From positions 2,177,501 to 2,241,500 of the forward strand of contig NC_042506.1 of NCBI RefSeq assembly GCF_003054445.1: 64,000 nucleotides of DNA, read 5' to 3'. The notes under the pieces are model-generated. The model ran no database searches. It had not been told where the DNA came from and saw only the letters and a list, made by a program, of their open reading frames with translations. This document shows, one piece after another, positions 41,391 through 51,754 of the stretch. The translations under genes were made by a program, and so were the position numbers. Source of the stretch: Pichia kudriavzevii (taxonomy: Eukaryota > Ascomycota > Pichiomycetes > Pichiales > Pichiaceae). Each line of letters begins with the position of its first letter. The first letter of the stretch is position 1.

Positions 41391-41952
41391 TCATGCATTT
41401 TTAGACTTCCTGTGCCGTTGATTGAGAATGTTATTTTCAAATTGTAACTCTAGAATACGGTCGTTGATAACATCCATACTTCTTCTACTTAGTTGTATTT
41501 CCTCTTGAAGTTGGTTGTATTTCCTCTGTAGCTTCGAATAGTGCTCCTTAATTGATTCTTTGTCCTTTTTGGCATCACCATAGGCCAAAATAAGCTCATT
41601 ATTTACGAAATCCTTTTCCTTTATGATATTCTCGTAATTTTGCAACTTTTCATTCAACTCCTTGATGGTAGAAAGTGCACTGTCCAAACGCCTTACGCTA
41701 TCATCTGACCTCAGTTGGTCGTATCTTTTATTCAGAGACACAATCTTTTCATTCAGAAAGATTACTAGAGAAACAAAAGAAAGTCGTGTTAAAGATGTTA
41801 GTAAATCGTCCCAATATTTTATGACGGAGCATATTTGCAGAGTCATTTCGAAGGGAAAAAAAGGACATACATGTATCATAACAACCAATTTCGTGCATAA
41901 GTTTGTCTCTTTCTTCCAATCTTTTCAGTACAACTTCCTTCCAGTCAGACAT
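41391..41952 (-). CDS. ATG16: Autophagy protein Atg16, one intron
   Basis: Two exons: 41952-41871 and 41764-41391, giving 151 residues. The intron (41870-41765, 106 bases) has donor GTATGT, branch TACTAAC at 41803-41797 and acceptor CTAG; the split codon becomes TTA (Leu). N-terminus MSDWKEVVLKRLEERDKLMH then LIFLNEKIVSLNKRYDQL fits the Atg5-binding helix, and residues about 55-145 form a coiled coil (LNEKLQNYENIIKEKD, INDRILELQFENNILNQR) for dimerisation. With Atg12-Atg5 it directs Atg8 lipidation. C-terminus is short; identification rests on the helix pattern and the coiled coil. Confidence 0.75.
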
Positions 41953-42227
41953 TTGTAAGTAATCAATCTATATAGATGCAACCACAGTAGAAGACACCCG
42001 CTAATGGAAATCAAAGAACAATGTTTGCTGCAAAATAATCCCGTGGTGTAGTTACCGCCTTGTACGCTTTTGGGAAAAGAGAGCGACACTCCGGTCCGTG
42101 TTTCTTAAGTATACGCCAAGATCTCCTTTTCGTACTCCAATCTCAGCGCTTGACTGCATAAACCAAACACTTCTTGGGAAACATTTTCTGTAAGATTGCA
42201 GAGGTACGAATTCATATCGAAATACCA

Positions 42228-44693
42228 ATGCCTCAAACAATGGATAACCAGAAAGCATTAGTTCATCATAGTTTACTCGAGGAAGATGATCCTACCCGCG
42301 TATCAGATGATTGTGATAATCCGAATGGAATACAACCGCCTGGCTCTACAAACGAAGAAGACGTCAACAAAGAAGCTATTTTACAGGATCAAGTTAGCAG
42401 GACTACAAACAGGGGAGATCAACCAGCAAATAATGAAATCGAGTGCTTGGAGTATCAAAATGATAAAAAACCAAAGTCTTCTCCAACATCTGTTTGTGAA
42501 GCAACAGCAGCAACAGCTAGGGCGCCATCAATATCAAACACAGAAGAAATATTTGACTCAGACAAACCAGTCACAGAAGCTCCCAAGGTAATGTTTTGGA
42601 AAACTCTAACTTTTTGGCAACGTGCCACCGAGCAAGAGAGCCCTAAAGGTGATGCACCTGAGCAGGCAGACAAATCAACACCACCGCTCCAGGAGGAAGA
42701 GAGTGATAAAATAAACTCTCCACTTTCAATGACAGGAGAAACAATAACAAGTAACATCCTTAATACAAGTAACGCCACTACCACAGTCACTGAAGAAAAT
42801 ATTGCGTTACATCAAGAACTAAAGGCAAGCGTTAATGAGACCTATGATGATACTGAAGAGACCAATTTTATATGGGGGATGACAAGGAGGGTTTCGTATA
42901 TGCCATTTTTACAAGCAAAACCGCACAACGGTACTTCAGATGAGGCTCAAAAGAATACACTCACAAGCCCCGCTGAGATAAATATGAAAAATCATGAATC
43001 GGTTGGGAACTCTTCCAAAACAGTTGGCTCCGAAATTGAGGAGAGTAATAAGGGAATATTGTCATGGTTTGTCCCCTGGAAATGGGATTCTCAGAAAACT
43101 GGAAACGAAAGTGTAACTGAATCCACAAATGAATCTGTTAGTGGTATAGTTGAAGACGAACTTTTGAGGGTACAGCGGAAGGAACTTTCTAATCAAATAA
43201 AATGCTTGTCATATGGTATACCGAAAACCGTTACATGGGGTTTTATGAGATACAACGAAGATGAGTTTGGCCAGGCCGTAATATCAGGCCTCCTTTACAA
43301 AAAGCCCATCCTGCTGAAAAAACTGCCTCCATCGATGTTGGAACTTAATGAACAGGCCTTAGGTAAGAGACCAGATACAGAAATGGCAACTACATCTATG
43401 AACGAATCAGTCGTATTACCGGATATAGGATGGAATTATAGGCATATAACAATGAAGACTGCTTGTAGAATACACTTGTCCAGGGTTCCTAAATTGGAGA
43501 AATTCTTTACTCCTCAAAAGCATCTTTACTATGATGATTCAGTAAAGAAGGTGACAAGAAGTAGCTCCAAGAAGCTATTCAAAAGAGTCACTGTTTTGTG
43601 TTTCCATTCTTTCTTTCCCCAAAAAGTCGTCAAAAATATTATTGGCGAATCTACAGGAACATCTGAGCAAATGTGCGAGATGACCGTCAAAGAACTAAAG
43701 CGGTGGGGATCTATCAATAACGTTGAATTGGACATGGCAATAATCAATCTAGAAGGTCATGGGAAATTGTTTAACAGAGTAAATGGATGTCTATCCATTT
43801 TAGAAAATTGGACCGAACCCATAAAGAACTGTGATTATTTGATTTCTGTTGCGAATTCTGACAGTGTACCTTTGGCAATTCATGTGAACTCAAAGTTAAT
43901 TACTTCAGAGATATTAAGCAATGTTGAGAAAATGGGACTGATAGGGCTATCGAGCTTGTGTATGGGTCCTATTCCGGAGATTGAAAGTAAGATCAGCACT
44001 CGTGGGAGTGTCGGACAGGACAATGAAATGATAAGTGAATTGTTTGACCTGGAAGACCCAGAATCGTTACAAAGCAAAGAGATAATTAGAAATATGAGGA
44101 TATTGCTAAGAAAAAATTGCAAAGTCACTTTTGTTGGTTCTTTGAACGACTGCTTTTCACCGTTATATTCAAGTTTAGGATTGCAATTGTTACATCCCAA
44201 TATCTATCGGGCATTGTACATAGATGGGAAAGACCATCAACCAGATTTCTTGATAAGTTTATTCAATCTGATATTGACTGTGAAGAATTTGAATTATAAA
44301 GACCATGGGCTACTGATTGAATTGAGCAGTTACTTTTCCGGCCAGATCGGCGATGGCGGCCACTGTAAGTTGCTAAACGATAAACACAGTTATCGAGTCG
44401 GAATCAACAACATGCTCAATACGAGCGATCTCTTCTACGAACAACCATTAGTCGAGGAATTGACTAATGTCAGGGAGTATGATCCGAATGACTATCATAT
44501 TCCATGGTGCCTTAGAGGGTTCCTTGAAGAGCTAGAGAGGCTACAAAAACATTTTGATATCAGACAGATTATCGAACAACTCTACGAGGAATTCAAGAGT
44601 TGGGAACCAGAGACACCAAGGAAGAAGAACCTAAAATATTGCATGCAGGCTTTTGAGTATGTACTCAACGAGGATTTTGGGTTTAGAGATTGA
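42228..44693 (+). CDS. Large uncharacterised protein with lipase/hydrolase-like C-terminal part
   Basis: 821 residues from the ATG at 42228 (another at 42240). Residues 1-330 are polar and acidic, with scattered Trp motifs (FWKTLTFWQRA, NFIWGMTRR, GILSWFVPWKW). The C-terminal half resembles a fungal family of conserved uncharacterised proteins with an alpha/beta hydrolase-like core, which I recall as represented by S. cerevisiae YJR098C (from memory, uncertain). HSFFPQKVVKNIIGESTGTS, then LEGHGKLFNRVNG. Where relatives show a nucleophile elbow like AHSQGTPV, this protein reads VANSDSVPLAIH, so catalytic activity is doubtful. LYIDGKDHQPDFL and RGFLEELERLQKHF follow. Function unknown. Confidence 0.65.
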   Translation: MPQTMDNQKALVHHSLLEEDDPTRVSDDCDNPNGIQPPGSTNEEDVNKEAILQDQVSRTTNRGDQPANNEIECLEYQNDKKPKSSPTSVCEATAATARAPSISNTEEIFDSDKPVTEAPKVMFWKTLTFWQRATEQESPKGDAPEQADKSTPPLQEEESDKINSPLSMTGETITSNILNTSNATTTVTEENIALHQELKASVNETYDDTEETNFIWGMTRRVSYMPFLQAKPHNGTSDEAQKNTLTSPAEINMKNHESVGNSSKTVGSEIEESNKGILSWFVPWKWDSQKTGNESVTESTNESVSGIVEDELLRVQRKELSNQIKCLSYGIPKTVTWGFMRYNEDEFGQAVISGLLYKKPILLKKLPPSMLELNEQALGKRPDTEMATTSMNESVVLPDIGWNYRHITMKTACRIHLSRVPKLEKFFTPQKHLYYDDSVKKVTRSSSKKLFKRVTVLCFHSFFPQKVVKNIIGESTGTSEQMCEMTVKELKRWGSINNVELDMAIINLEGHGKLFNRVNGCLSILENWTEPIKNCDYLISVANSDSVPLAIHVNSKLITSEILSNVEKMGLIGLSSLCMGPIPEIESKISTRGSVGQDNEMISELFDLEDPESLQSKEIIRNMRILLRKNCKVTFVGSLNDCFSPLYSSLGLQLLHPNIYRALYIDGKDHQPDFLISLFNLILTVKNLNYKDHGLLIELSSYFSGQIGDGGHCKLLNDKHSYRVGINNMLNTSDLFYEQPLVEELTNVREYDPNDYHIPWCLRGFLEELERLQKHFDIRQIIEQLYEEFKSWEPETPRKKNLKYCMQAFEYVLNEDFGFRD

Positions 44694-45140
44694 AAATTAG
44701 TTGCGATGCATTTGTGTCAGATGTACAAAGGCTTCTACAAGGGAAGACAACAAATCCCAAAAACTTTTTCTTTCATTGTTCATGCGGAAAAATGTCTCAG
44801 GTGTGTTTAAGATACTTCACCTATAACTTTTTTGAGGGTGGATCAACATACACTTCAGTACAGGGATAGATGTATATATTTGTATAAGTATAGTATACAT
44901 CGATACCGATCCGTGCACTTTAAAAAAAAAGTAGCTTCTTCACATTTAGACAGTACACTCGGAACCCTGCTGATTCGATTATAAATTTTTGAAGTATCGA
45001 ATTTTCCAGTGGAGAAAACTGCACACCACTTTATTCGAGATAGGGCAATTTGCAACTCAGCCATACAAACGATATCAGTGTGCATAGAGCTATAGTAGAC
45101 GAAAAAAGATAACCAAGAGAGAAGACTCGATATTGATAAG
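44694..45140. other. DMA gene upstream intergenic region
   Basis: 447 bases between two plus-strand genes. A/T-rich; no gene or RNA recognised. Confidence 0.65.
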
Positions 45141-47045
45141 ATGCCTCTAATTCCTTATACCGGATCTTTTCTGTCTAGTTCTACATCTTCGTTGGAGCGG
45201 CAAACAAGGGGCGCACAAGGAGATGCAGAAAATGCAGGTAATCTCCATGGATCAACGAGGAGTAGTAACTCAAACTCGCCGAATACGTTTCAAGCGGATC
45301 CACCTGTTGAGAATAGCGAGGTCCATCAGGAAAATGAGCAAAGTAATAGTGGTGGAAGTTATGCTTCATCAAATCATCATCAACCGTTGCTGAGGAAGAT
45401 CTCAATGAGCAATACAATCCATGGATTGGTGAACTCTATTAGACCTTTGAGTACTTTACAGAGTAGCTCGAGGCATCGTAATAGAAGCGCTTCACAGTCT
45501 TCACCAAGGTCCAGATCTTCTTCTTTGTTACAGGGACAACACAGCGAGAGATCAAACAATCCATTCCTTAGTGAGTTAAACGACAATCTCCCAATGAATT
45601 TGAGTGAAAACGAATTGGACATATTAGGTGCTGCTCCTAATGTTAGTGAAGGAGGCATTCCTTCTACGCAGATGCCAGATATGAGTGTCAGAACCCAGCC
45701 TTACATTCAGGTGAATTTGGATGAAGCTACAAGAATAAATCGCTCGAGACGTCGTGCAGATTCACAAACCGGATCCATATTGGGGTCGTATCCAAACTCA
45801 CGTTCAAGTTCACATATGAATTCAAGGCCTAACTCACATCCAAATTCGAGATCAGGATCACGTCAACAGTTAAGCATGAATCCATTTAGTGCTGACAACA
45901 CTAATACCGGAAATAGTATCGTAATTACTAACATGGATACGAATGCACACAATACCTTTAATCCTGCGGTATATAATTACAACATGGCCAACAGTGAAAC
46001 CGTGGCCAATTTTCAAATGTTTTTAGGTGAAGAAGAAGAATTTCATAATCTAAGGACTCGAGGTAACACATTAAGAGGCGAGGATAATTTAATACCAGAG
46101 GCAATCACAGGCCATGAAGATGTGCTACCTAATACTATTATAGCTGGCGACGAGGACACGAGGCCAGACAATAACGAGTTTCAGTTGAATGAAAGGATGG
46201 GGGAGGGTAATGAGGAGAATAGAGTTGGAACTATCTATTTTCCAACATCCGAAAACAACGGAGAGGGAAACTCTAATGTAGGTGTTGGACAAACAGGGGG
46301 AGTATCGGCTTCAACACATGCCGAGCAAGTTGCTTCAGACTCAGATGGGTTTTATTCCATTAGATTTACCCCATCAATTGATCATTCTTCCACACATCCA
46401 TACATGTTTTTTGGACCTATTGTGCGTAAACTAAAACCAGGAATGAATATATCTATTGGTAGATATACGGAGAAGAGCAAGGCAGCCGCTACAGCAGCAG
46501 CTGGATCTAGTGAAAGTGTCGTTTTCAAAAGTAAAGTTGTTTCACGACAGCACGCCGAACTAACAGTTGATGATAAGGGGAAGTGGTATATTAAAGATGT
46601 CAAATCTTCCAGTGGCACATTTTTGAATCACGTACGGCTTTCGCCACCTAATTGTGAAAGCGCTAAAGTTTATTTGAGAGACGGCGATGTCTTACAACTT
46701 GGTGTTGATTATCGGGGAGGCAGCGAAGAAATGTATAGGTGTGTTAAATTGAAGGTGGAGCTGAACGACTCATGGAGGAAACGAGCCGCCAAATTTAGTA
46801 AGGAAGCACATGAGAAGTTGAAAAATTTGACTAACAAGAGTAGTGGGGAAGAGCTAACTGCATGTGTTATTTGTTTGGATGATATCAGGCCATGTCAAGC
46901 AGTTTTTGTCAGTAGTTGTTCTCATTCATGGCATTATAGATGCATTAGACCTTTATTGGTGAAAACATACCCACAATTTCTATGTCCAAATTGCAAAGCT
47001 GTTTGTGACTTGGAGGCTGATCCAGACGATTTTGAAGATGCATGA
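45141..47045 (+). CDS. FHA-RING ubiquitin ligase of the Dma1/Dma2 (CHFR) family
   Basis: 634 residues. A long Ser/Asn-rich N-terminus (about 1-400) includes NSRSSSHMNSRPNSHPNSRS, a small repeat of S-R-P-N-S-type units. The FHA domain lies about 415-535: MNISIGRYTEKS, then KSKVVSRQHAEL and DVKSSSGTFLNHVRLSP, containing the phosphothreonine-contact residues (GR, S-R-x-H, N-H). The RING is about 573-620: CVICLDDIRP, SCSHSWHYRCI, CPNCKAVC. Dma1/Dma2 act in mitotic exit, septin and spindle-checkpoint control. Longer than S. cerevisiae Dma1 (416) or Dma2 (522), because of the N-terminus. One homologue only is seen in the window. Confidence 0.92.
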   Translation: MPLIPYTGSFLSSSTSSLERQTRGAQGDAENAGNLHGSTRSSNSNSPNTFQADPPVENSEVHQENEQSNSGGSYASSNHHQPLLRKISMSNTIHGLVNSIRPLSTLQSSSRHRNRSASQSSPRSRSSSLLQGQHSERSNNPFLSELNDNLPMNLSENELDILGAAPNVSEGGIPSTQMPDMSVRTQPYIQVNLDEATRINRSRRRADSQTGSILGSYPNSRSSSHMNSRPNSHPNSRSGSRQQLSMNPFSADNTNTGNSIVITNMDTNAHNTFNPAVYNYNMANSETVANFQMFLGEEEEFHNLRTRGNTLRGEDNLIPEAITGHEDVLPNTIIAGDEDTRPDNNEFQLNERMGEGNEENRVGTIYFPTSENNGEGNSNVGVGQTGGVSASTHAEQVASDSDGFYSIRFTPSIDHSSTHPYMFFGPIVRKLKPGMNISIGRYTEKSKAAATAAAGSSESVVFKSKVVSRQHAELTVDDKGKWYIKDVKSSSGTFLNHVRLSPPNCESAKVYLRDGDVLQLGVDYRGGSEEMYRCVKLKVELNDSWRKRAAKFSKEAHEKLKNLTNKSSGEELTACVICLDDIRPCQAVFVSSCSHSWHYRCIRPLLVKTYPQFLCPNCKAVCDLEADPDDFEDA

Positions 47046-47595
47046 TTTTTTTCTGTAATTCAAAATTTCCTATGGTAATATATAGCATCCGATTAGGAAG
47101 AAAAACATATATTAGATAAAGGCATATATAGTGGTAAAAAGATATTGCCAGTATAAGATAAGGGTATTATAGAATCCATGCCTCCACTGCGCCACAGGAG
47201 GCAGAGCACGTGACATGTAAACCAATGCGCAAAAAATAGAAGTTGGGGAACGATGTTGGAAAAAAAAAGGTGTACATCAAATGGATGAATAAGAAAACTG
47301 TAAATTTTGTGCCGGATATATCGCAGGCCGAAATCTCCGAAGACGATTTTATTGTTGCGCTGAGAGCGACGAGCCATTGAGAGATGAGAGGCTGTTGAGA
47401 AAAAAAAAGGTCTGGTGGTAGAAAGAACTTGGCGATTGTTAGCAGGCATGGTTCCATATAAGAGGACAAGGGATCCCCCACTAACTTAACTGTATTCGGA
47501 GTCGAATGTGCTCATATTCTTCTCTCTCTCTTTCCCTTGTATTTTTTTTTCCCTCTGTAGCAACCAATAAAGACAACGTTTAACATTCTAGCAAA
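47046..47595. promoter_or_regulatory. FTR1 promoter region
   Basis: 550 bases with no gene. GATAA occurs at about 47114 and 47157, and a TATATAA-type sequence at about 47454-47461. Iron genes in many yeasts are controlled by GATA-type repressors (ATCWGATAA); the fit here is imperfect, so control by such a factor is inference. C/T-rich stretch before the ATG. Confidence 0.45.
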
Positions 47596-48699
47596 ATGGC
47601 GGACGTTTTTAATGTTCAGATCTTCTTTATTGTCTTCAGAGAAGCATTAGAAGCTGTTATTGTTGTTTCTGTTTTATTGGCTTTCGTTAAACAATCCCTT
47701 GGTGAAAATATGGATCTTGCAAGGAGGTTGACCATCCAAATTTGGGTGGGTTCTTTCTGTGGTGTGTTTATTTGTCTTGCTATTGGTGGTGCTTTCATTG
47801 GTGCTTACTACTCTTTGAACAAAAATATTTGGGGTAATTCTGAAGATTTGTGGGAAGGTATCTTTTGTATTATTGCGACTGTTCTTATCTCTGCCATGGG
47901 TATTGCTATGGTTAGAATCAACAAGTTACAAAGAAAATGGAGAATCAAGATTGCCAAGGCCATCTTGACTCCACCTGCTAAGAAATCCGAGAGATTCAAG
48001 ATTGGTTATTTGCTTAAGAAATACTCAATGTTTATTCTTCCTTTTATTACCACCCTTAGAGAAGGTCTAGAGGCGGTTGTTTTCGTCGGTGGTGTTGGTA
48101 TCTCCGAAGCATCTGCTAAGGCTTTCCCATTACCAATTATTTGTGGTATCATTGCAGGTATCGCCGTCGGTATGTTCCTCTACTATGGTGGTTCTGCTGT
48201 TTCTCTACAAATTTTCCTTTGTGTTTCTACTGCAATTCTTTATCTCATTGCTGCAGGTTTGTTTTCTAGAGGTATTTGGTATTTACAAAGCGACCGTTTC
48301 AACAAGAAAACTGGTGGTGATGCTTCTGAATCTGGTTCTGGTCCTGGTTCTTACGATATCTCTGAATCTGTTTGGCACGTCAATTGCTGTAACCCAGAAA
48401 TAGATAACGGTTGGGATGTTTTCAACGCATTGTTAGGCTGGCAAAACTCTGCTACTTATGGTTCTGTCATCTCGTACAATATTTATTGGTTGTCCCTTAT
48501 TGTTGTTTTGATTCTCATGATGTACGAGGAAAAGCACAATCATTTGCCTTTTGTCTCATTTAGTTTCAGACACCTCAATCCAATGTATCACTTGAAGAGA
48601 AAGAGCAAGAATGAATTGAGTGCCGAAGAGGAAGAACGTCTATTTGCACAAGCTAAGATGCATATGACTCAAGAAGTCAAGAATAATGAAGCCCTTTGA
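47596..48699 (+). CDS. FTR1: High-affinity iron permease
   Basis: 367 residues; moves Fe3+ through the plasma membrane with a multicopper ferroxidase (Fet3). Seven hydrophobic spans are expected. The two R-E-x-x-E iron motifs are present: REALEAVIVVSVLLAF near the N-terminus and REGLEAVVFVGGVG at about residue 155. The extracellular or lumenal part before the last span has Cys and Glu (WHVNCCNPEIDNGWDVFNAL). The C-terminus is charged (EEEERLFAQAKMH). Nearly the size of S. cerevisiae Ftr1 (404). No FET3 homologue lies beside it in this window. Confidence 0.95.
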   Translation: MADVFNVQIFFIVFREALEAVIVVSVLLAFVKQSLGENMDLARRLTIQIWVGSFCGVFICLAIGGAFIGAYYSLNKNIWGNSEDLWEGIFCIIATVLISAMGIAMVRINKLQRKWRIKIAKAILTPPAKKSERFKIGYLLKKYSMFILPFITTLREGLEAVVFVGGVGISEASAKAFPLPIICGIIAGIAVGMFLYYGGSAVSLQIFLCVSTAILYLIAAGLFSRGIWYLQSDRFNKKTGGDASESGSGPGSYDISESVWHVNCCNPEIDNGWDVFNALLGWQNSATYGSVISYNIYWLSLIVVLILMMYEEKHNHLPFVSFSFRHLNPMYHLKRKSKNELSAEEEERLFAQAKMHMTQEVKNNEAL

Positions 48700-49119
48700 T
48701 TGATTTGTTCATTCTGTAGTTAGATATTTAATATTAGTTGCTTTCTCTGTTTTACTTTTTTTTTAATATTTGAACAATATCCGAATAATTCGTACGTATA
48801 CAATGTAATCTGCGTTCAGAAGTTGTGTTTTGTTTGATGTTTTTCTCATTACATTTGTTTTATCTAGTTGATTCTAGCAGTGGTGCCTATATAGCCTTCA
48901 AAGCTCCTATATTAAAATGTTATAAGTTTTTTTGTGGTCCCAGTATTATTAAAGCTAGCATTTTAGGTGCGGAGCCTTTTCTTTATACAAAAGAAACCAT
49001 TTTTTCCTACAAGTTTCCCTGGAATCAATGATCTCATCATTGCCAATACTATACTCTTCGTGCTAGAGAAAGTGTCCAGGTTCAACATCTACCGATATAC
49101 ACCTTGACTCAGCATGAAA
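48700..49119. other. Intergenic region between FTR1 and the interrupted orphan gene
   Basis: 420 bases, A/T-rich. No gene seen; two genes converge here. Confidence 0.65.
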
Positions 49120-51196
49120 TCAAACCAGCAAAAACTCCTGAAACTTCTGATTATCTTTTTCAGTGTACCTAGACGTAACTTCTTTGATAACAGGTTTTAG
49201 CTTGTTTTGTAATTCTTTTGTTTTCCCAAAGCGATCAGCCTCTACCATCCACTTACAAATAGCTACTTTTGAAACTTCCCAAACTATATTTTGCTGTTCC
49301 TGATTATGTTGGTTGATGTTTCTAAACTCTTTCTTAAAAACTTGACTCACAAAATCTTCAATATCCAAGCATTTTAATACAACATACAAACACTTTAATA
49401 CAACATACAAGCATCTTAATCCATTTTTGAAAATTAAACTCTCTTCATCCAATAAACTGAGCAAAATTATCATTTTACTGATAATCTCAAACACAAAATT
49501 CAAACTGAACTCAGATGAACTTTCGGTAGAAAAAGTACAATAGAACAATTAGTAAAGTTCCCCTTTAATAAATTGGTTTACTTTTTTGTTAACTATGACT
49601 CCAGAGAAAAAAATGATATTATCGATAATCTCAGTCAAAATGATGTTATGATATTTGCTATTATTGAACGCAATCAGTGAAGCCTTTAGTTTGTCTAGAA
49701 CCCTTCCTCTTTTGTAACCGTACATTGAATTCTTACTGATAAGTTTTAAATACTTCTTTATATTTTTTGAATCGTTCGTCTCCAATCCATGACTTTCTTC
49801 AATAACAAAACTTCTCTGCTCAAATTCTTTCCAATCACCATACATGATATTTAAGTATGCATAAAGGTAAGTAGGTCCATCCTTTACAATTTTAATTGTT
49901 TGAAGTTTACTTTGTGCCTTGTTTGATTCTTCCATTTTATTCGATTCTGAATCGAGAAAGGCGGCACGTGAGTCTTTATAATAACTTGCAACAGAACAGT
50001 CATTGTCATAACTGCCACAGTCATTTCCACATGCCAAAGAGTCTTGAGTATTTAAGGATAAATTATGTTTGTAGTTTAAAACATGATCAGCTACTGATGT
50101 TAATGTTATCAGCTCATTAAAATCATCAGCACATTCAGTACTATCACGCTTAGTAAAAGACTTTGAGCTTGGTGCTTTCTGAACCTCATTTTGTAAATGA
50201 TGGCTGGAAATAAGACACTCAGGTTTAGTGACACCATCTACAAAGTTTAGAGTAGAACTAGGGTAAACTTGTATATTTTGACTATACGCATCGAAACTTT
50301 AATGACTCTTGTGGACAATATTGCAATCAAGATACGCAATCCTTTTCAAGTCGGAAATAGTATCTGCAGAGCAAGATACTTCATTGCTACCTTTAGAACA
50401 ATTATAACTCACCTTTTGTTCCTCTTGTGTCTCTTGATCATCCTGACAGTTTTGTTTCTTCTGCAAAGCATACTTGTAAGATTCGTCATGTTTATTCCCA
50501 GCAAAAGTTGCTTCAGCGTATAACTCAAAAATACTTTCATAGCTACTATAATCATCCTCTTCCGATATATCCCAAAAAACTGCCTTCTCTTTTGGTGATT
50601 TCAATGACTCCCACTTAGTGAAATACAAAAGTTTCAAGTAGTATATCCAATTGCAAAAACCTTTAGTATTAGAACTAGTATAATTAGGACTTCCCAGTTG
50701 ATGTTTGCCTTCGATTCCATTATTCTTATATTCATCAATGGAATCACTAAGATTGAAACTGTTGTTTGTTTTCACATTTTTTGGTATTTGTGTATATTTT
50801 GCAGCACTTTCTTCTGTTTTTGCTTTGGAAATTCGTGAATACCATATTGGAAAAATGACTAAGACGGTTATTATAAATATAGATACCGCCAAGCTGGTAA
50901 TAAATCCATATAGCTGAGCCTGTAAAGTCATTTCTTTCAATCTATCATCACAAATATCCTCAACATAATATAGAATCACATCAAGTAACTCATCGTTCAA
51001 AGCATTTTGATGGTACTTTGTCAAATGCTCTGATTTGCCAAAACCTACCAAGATTTACTTTGGTTAGATATGTGTTAGTAAATTCATTTTGGGGTCAATT
51101 TAGGTTTTACTAATTAATTTGGTGTGTGGGTCAGTATATACTTTTGGAAGCTTGTTGCATATTTGCAGTTAGGATCTCATCCGTTATTTTTGTCAT
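49120..51196 (-). pseudogene. Orphan membrane-protein gene: intact intron, long frame cut by two TAA codons
   Basis: No family recognised; it is not mobile-element-like. Exon 1 is 51196-51142 (MTKITDEILTANMQQASK). The intron (51141-51045, 97 bases) has donor GTATAT, branch TACTAAC at 51080-51074 and acceptor GGTAG. Exon 2 from 51044 encodes a transmembrane span (GFITSLAVSIFIITVLVIFP) and a soluble acidic domain up to TAA at 50301-50299, a product of 266 residues. The same frame then continues open for 249 codons to TAA at 49551-49549, and for another 142 codons to the stop at 49122-49120. Open frames of that length after a stop are unlikely by chance. It is either a recently disrupted gene, a short 266-residue protein with relic sequence, or a read-through gene. 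A 21-bp tandem unit (CLYVVLK twice) lies at about 49371-49412. Confidence 0.6.
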
Positions 51197-51754
51197 TTTT
51201 ATGTAGATAGAAGCTGTCTTTGATGTGAATGTCAGAAGGAAGTGCAGGCTCATCGGAGATTTGATTTTGCTACTCTGTAACTAACAAATGTATTTGAAAT
51301 GCAAAGCTGAGCCGCGCATCCGTACTGGACACAACAGGTAGCCAAAATATTAACGGGTGAAAAGACACATTACCTCCCTGATACGATAAGCTGCTAGATG
51401 GTTATGGCAAGTAATACTGACAATGGTAATCAAGACCGTCTACCTAGCAATCAATCGTATTAAGATTAACTGTTCAAACGAAAACCAAAGTTGCAGAGTA
51501 TTTACTTTTTTGTTCGTATAAAAATGTTCTTACTTTATATAAATAGGTTATGAAGAATAAATGAATAAATAGGGGAAAAGAAAAAAAAACGACATCATTA
51601 AAAGCACACTCAGTTTTTTCCGTTGGTAGTGAACATTCAAATCAGTTTCATATATATATACATACATATATATTATGCCAACTTAGATTGTAGTTATAAC
51701 AAGAAAGTATCCAGATGGGAAACTGTTCAAAAACCGGGCTATGAAATTTGACAT
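51197..51754. other. Intergenic region upstream of the orphan gene
   Basis: 558 bases, no gene or RNA recognised. A TA-rich stretch with ATATATATACATACATATATA-type composition is at about 51650-51673. Confidence 0.6.

Noticed and set aside
41281-41395. Second ATG16 intron joining the 53-codon frame to the coiled coil
   Set aside because: No GTATGT-like donor, no TACTAAC, and the gap would be only about 40 bases.
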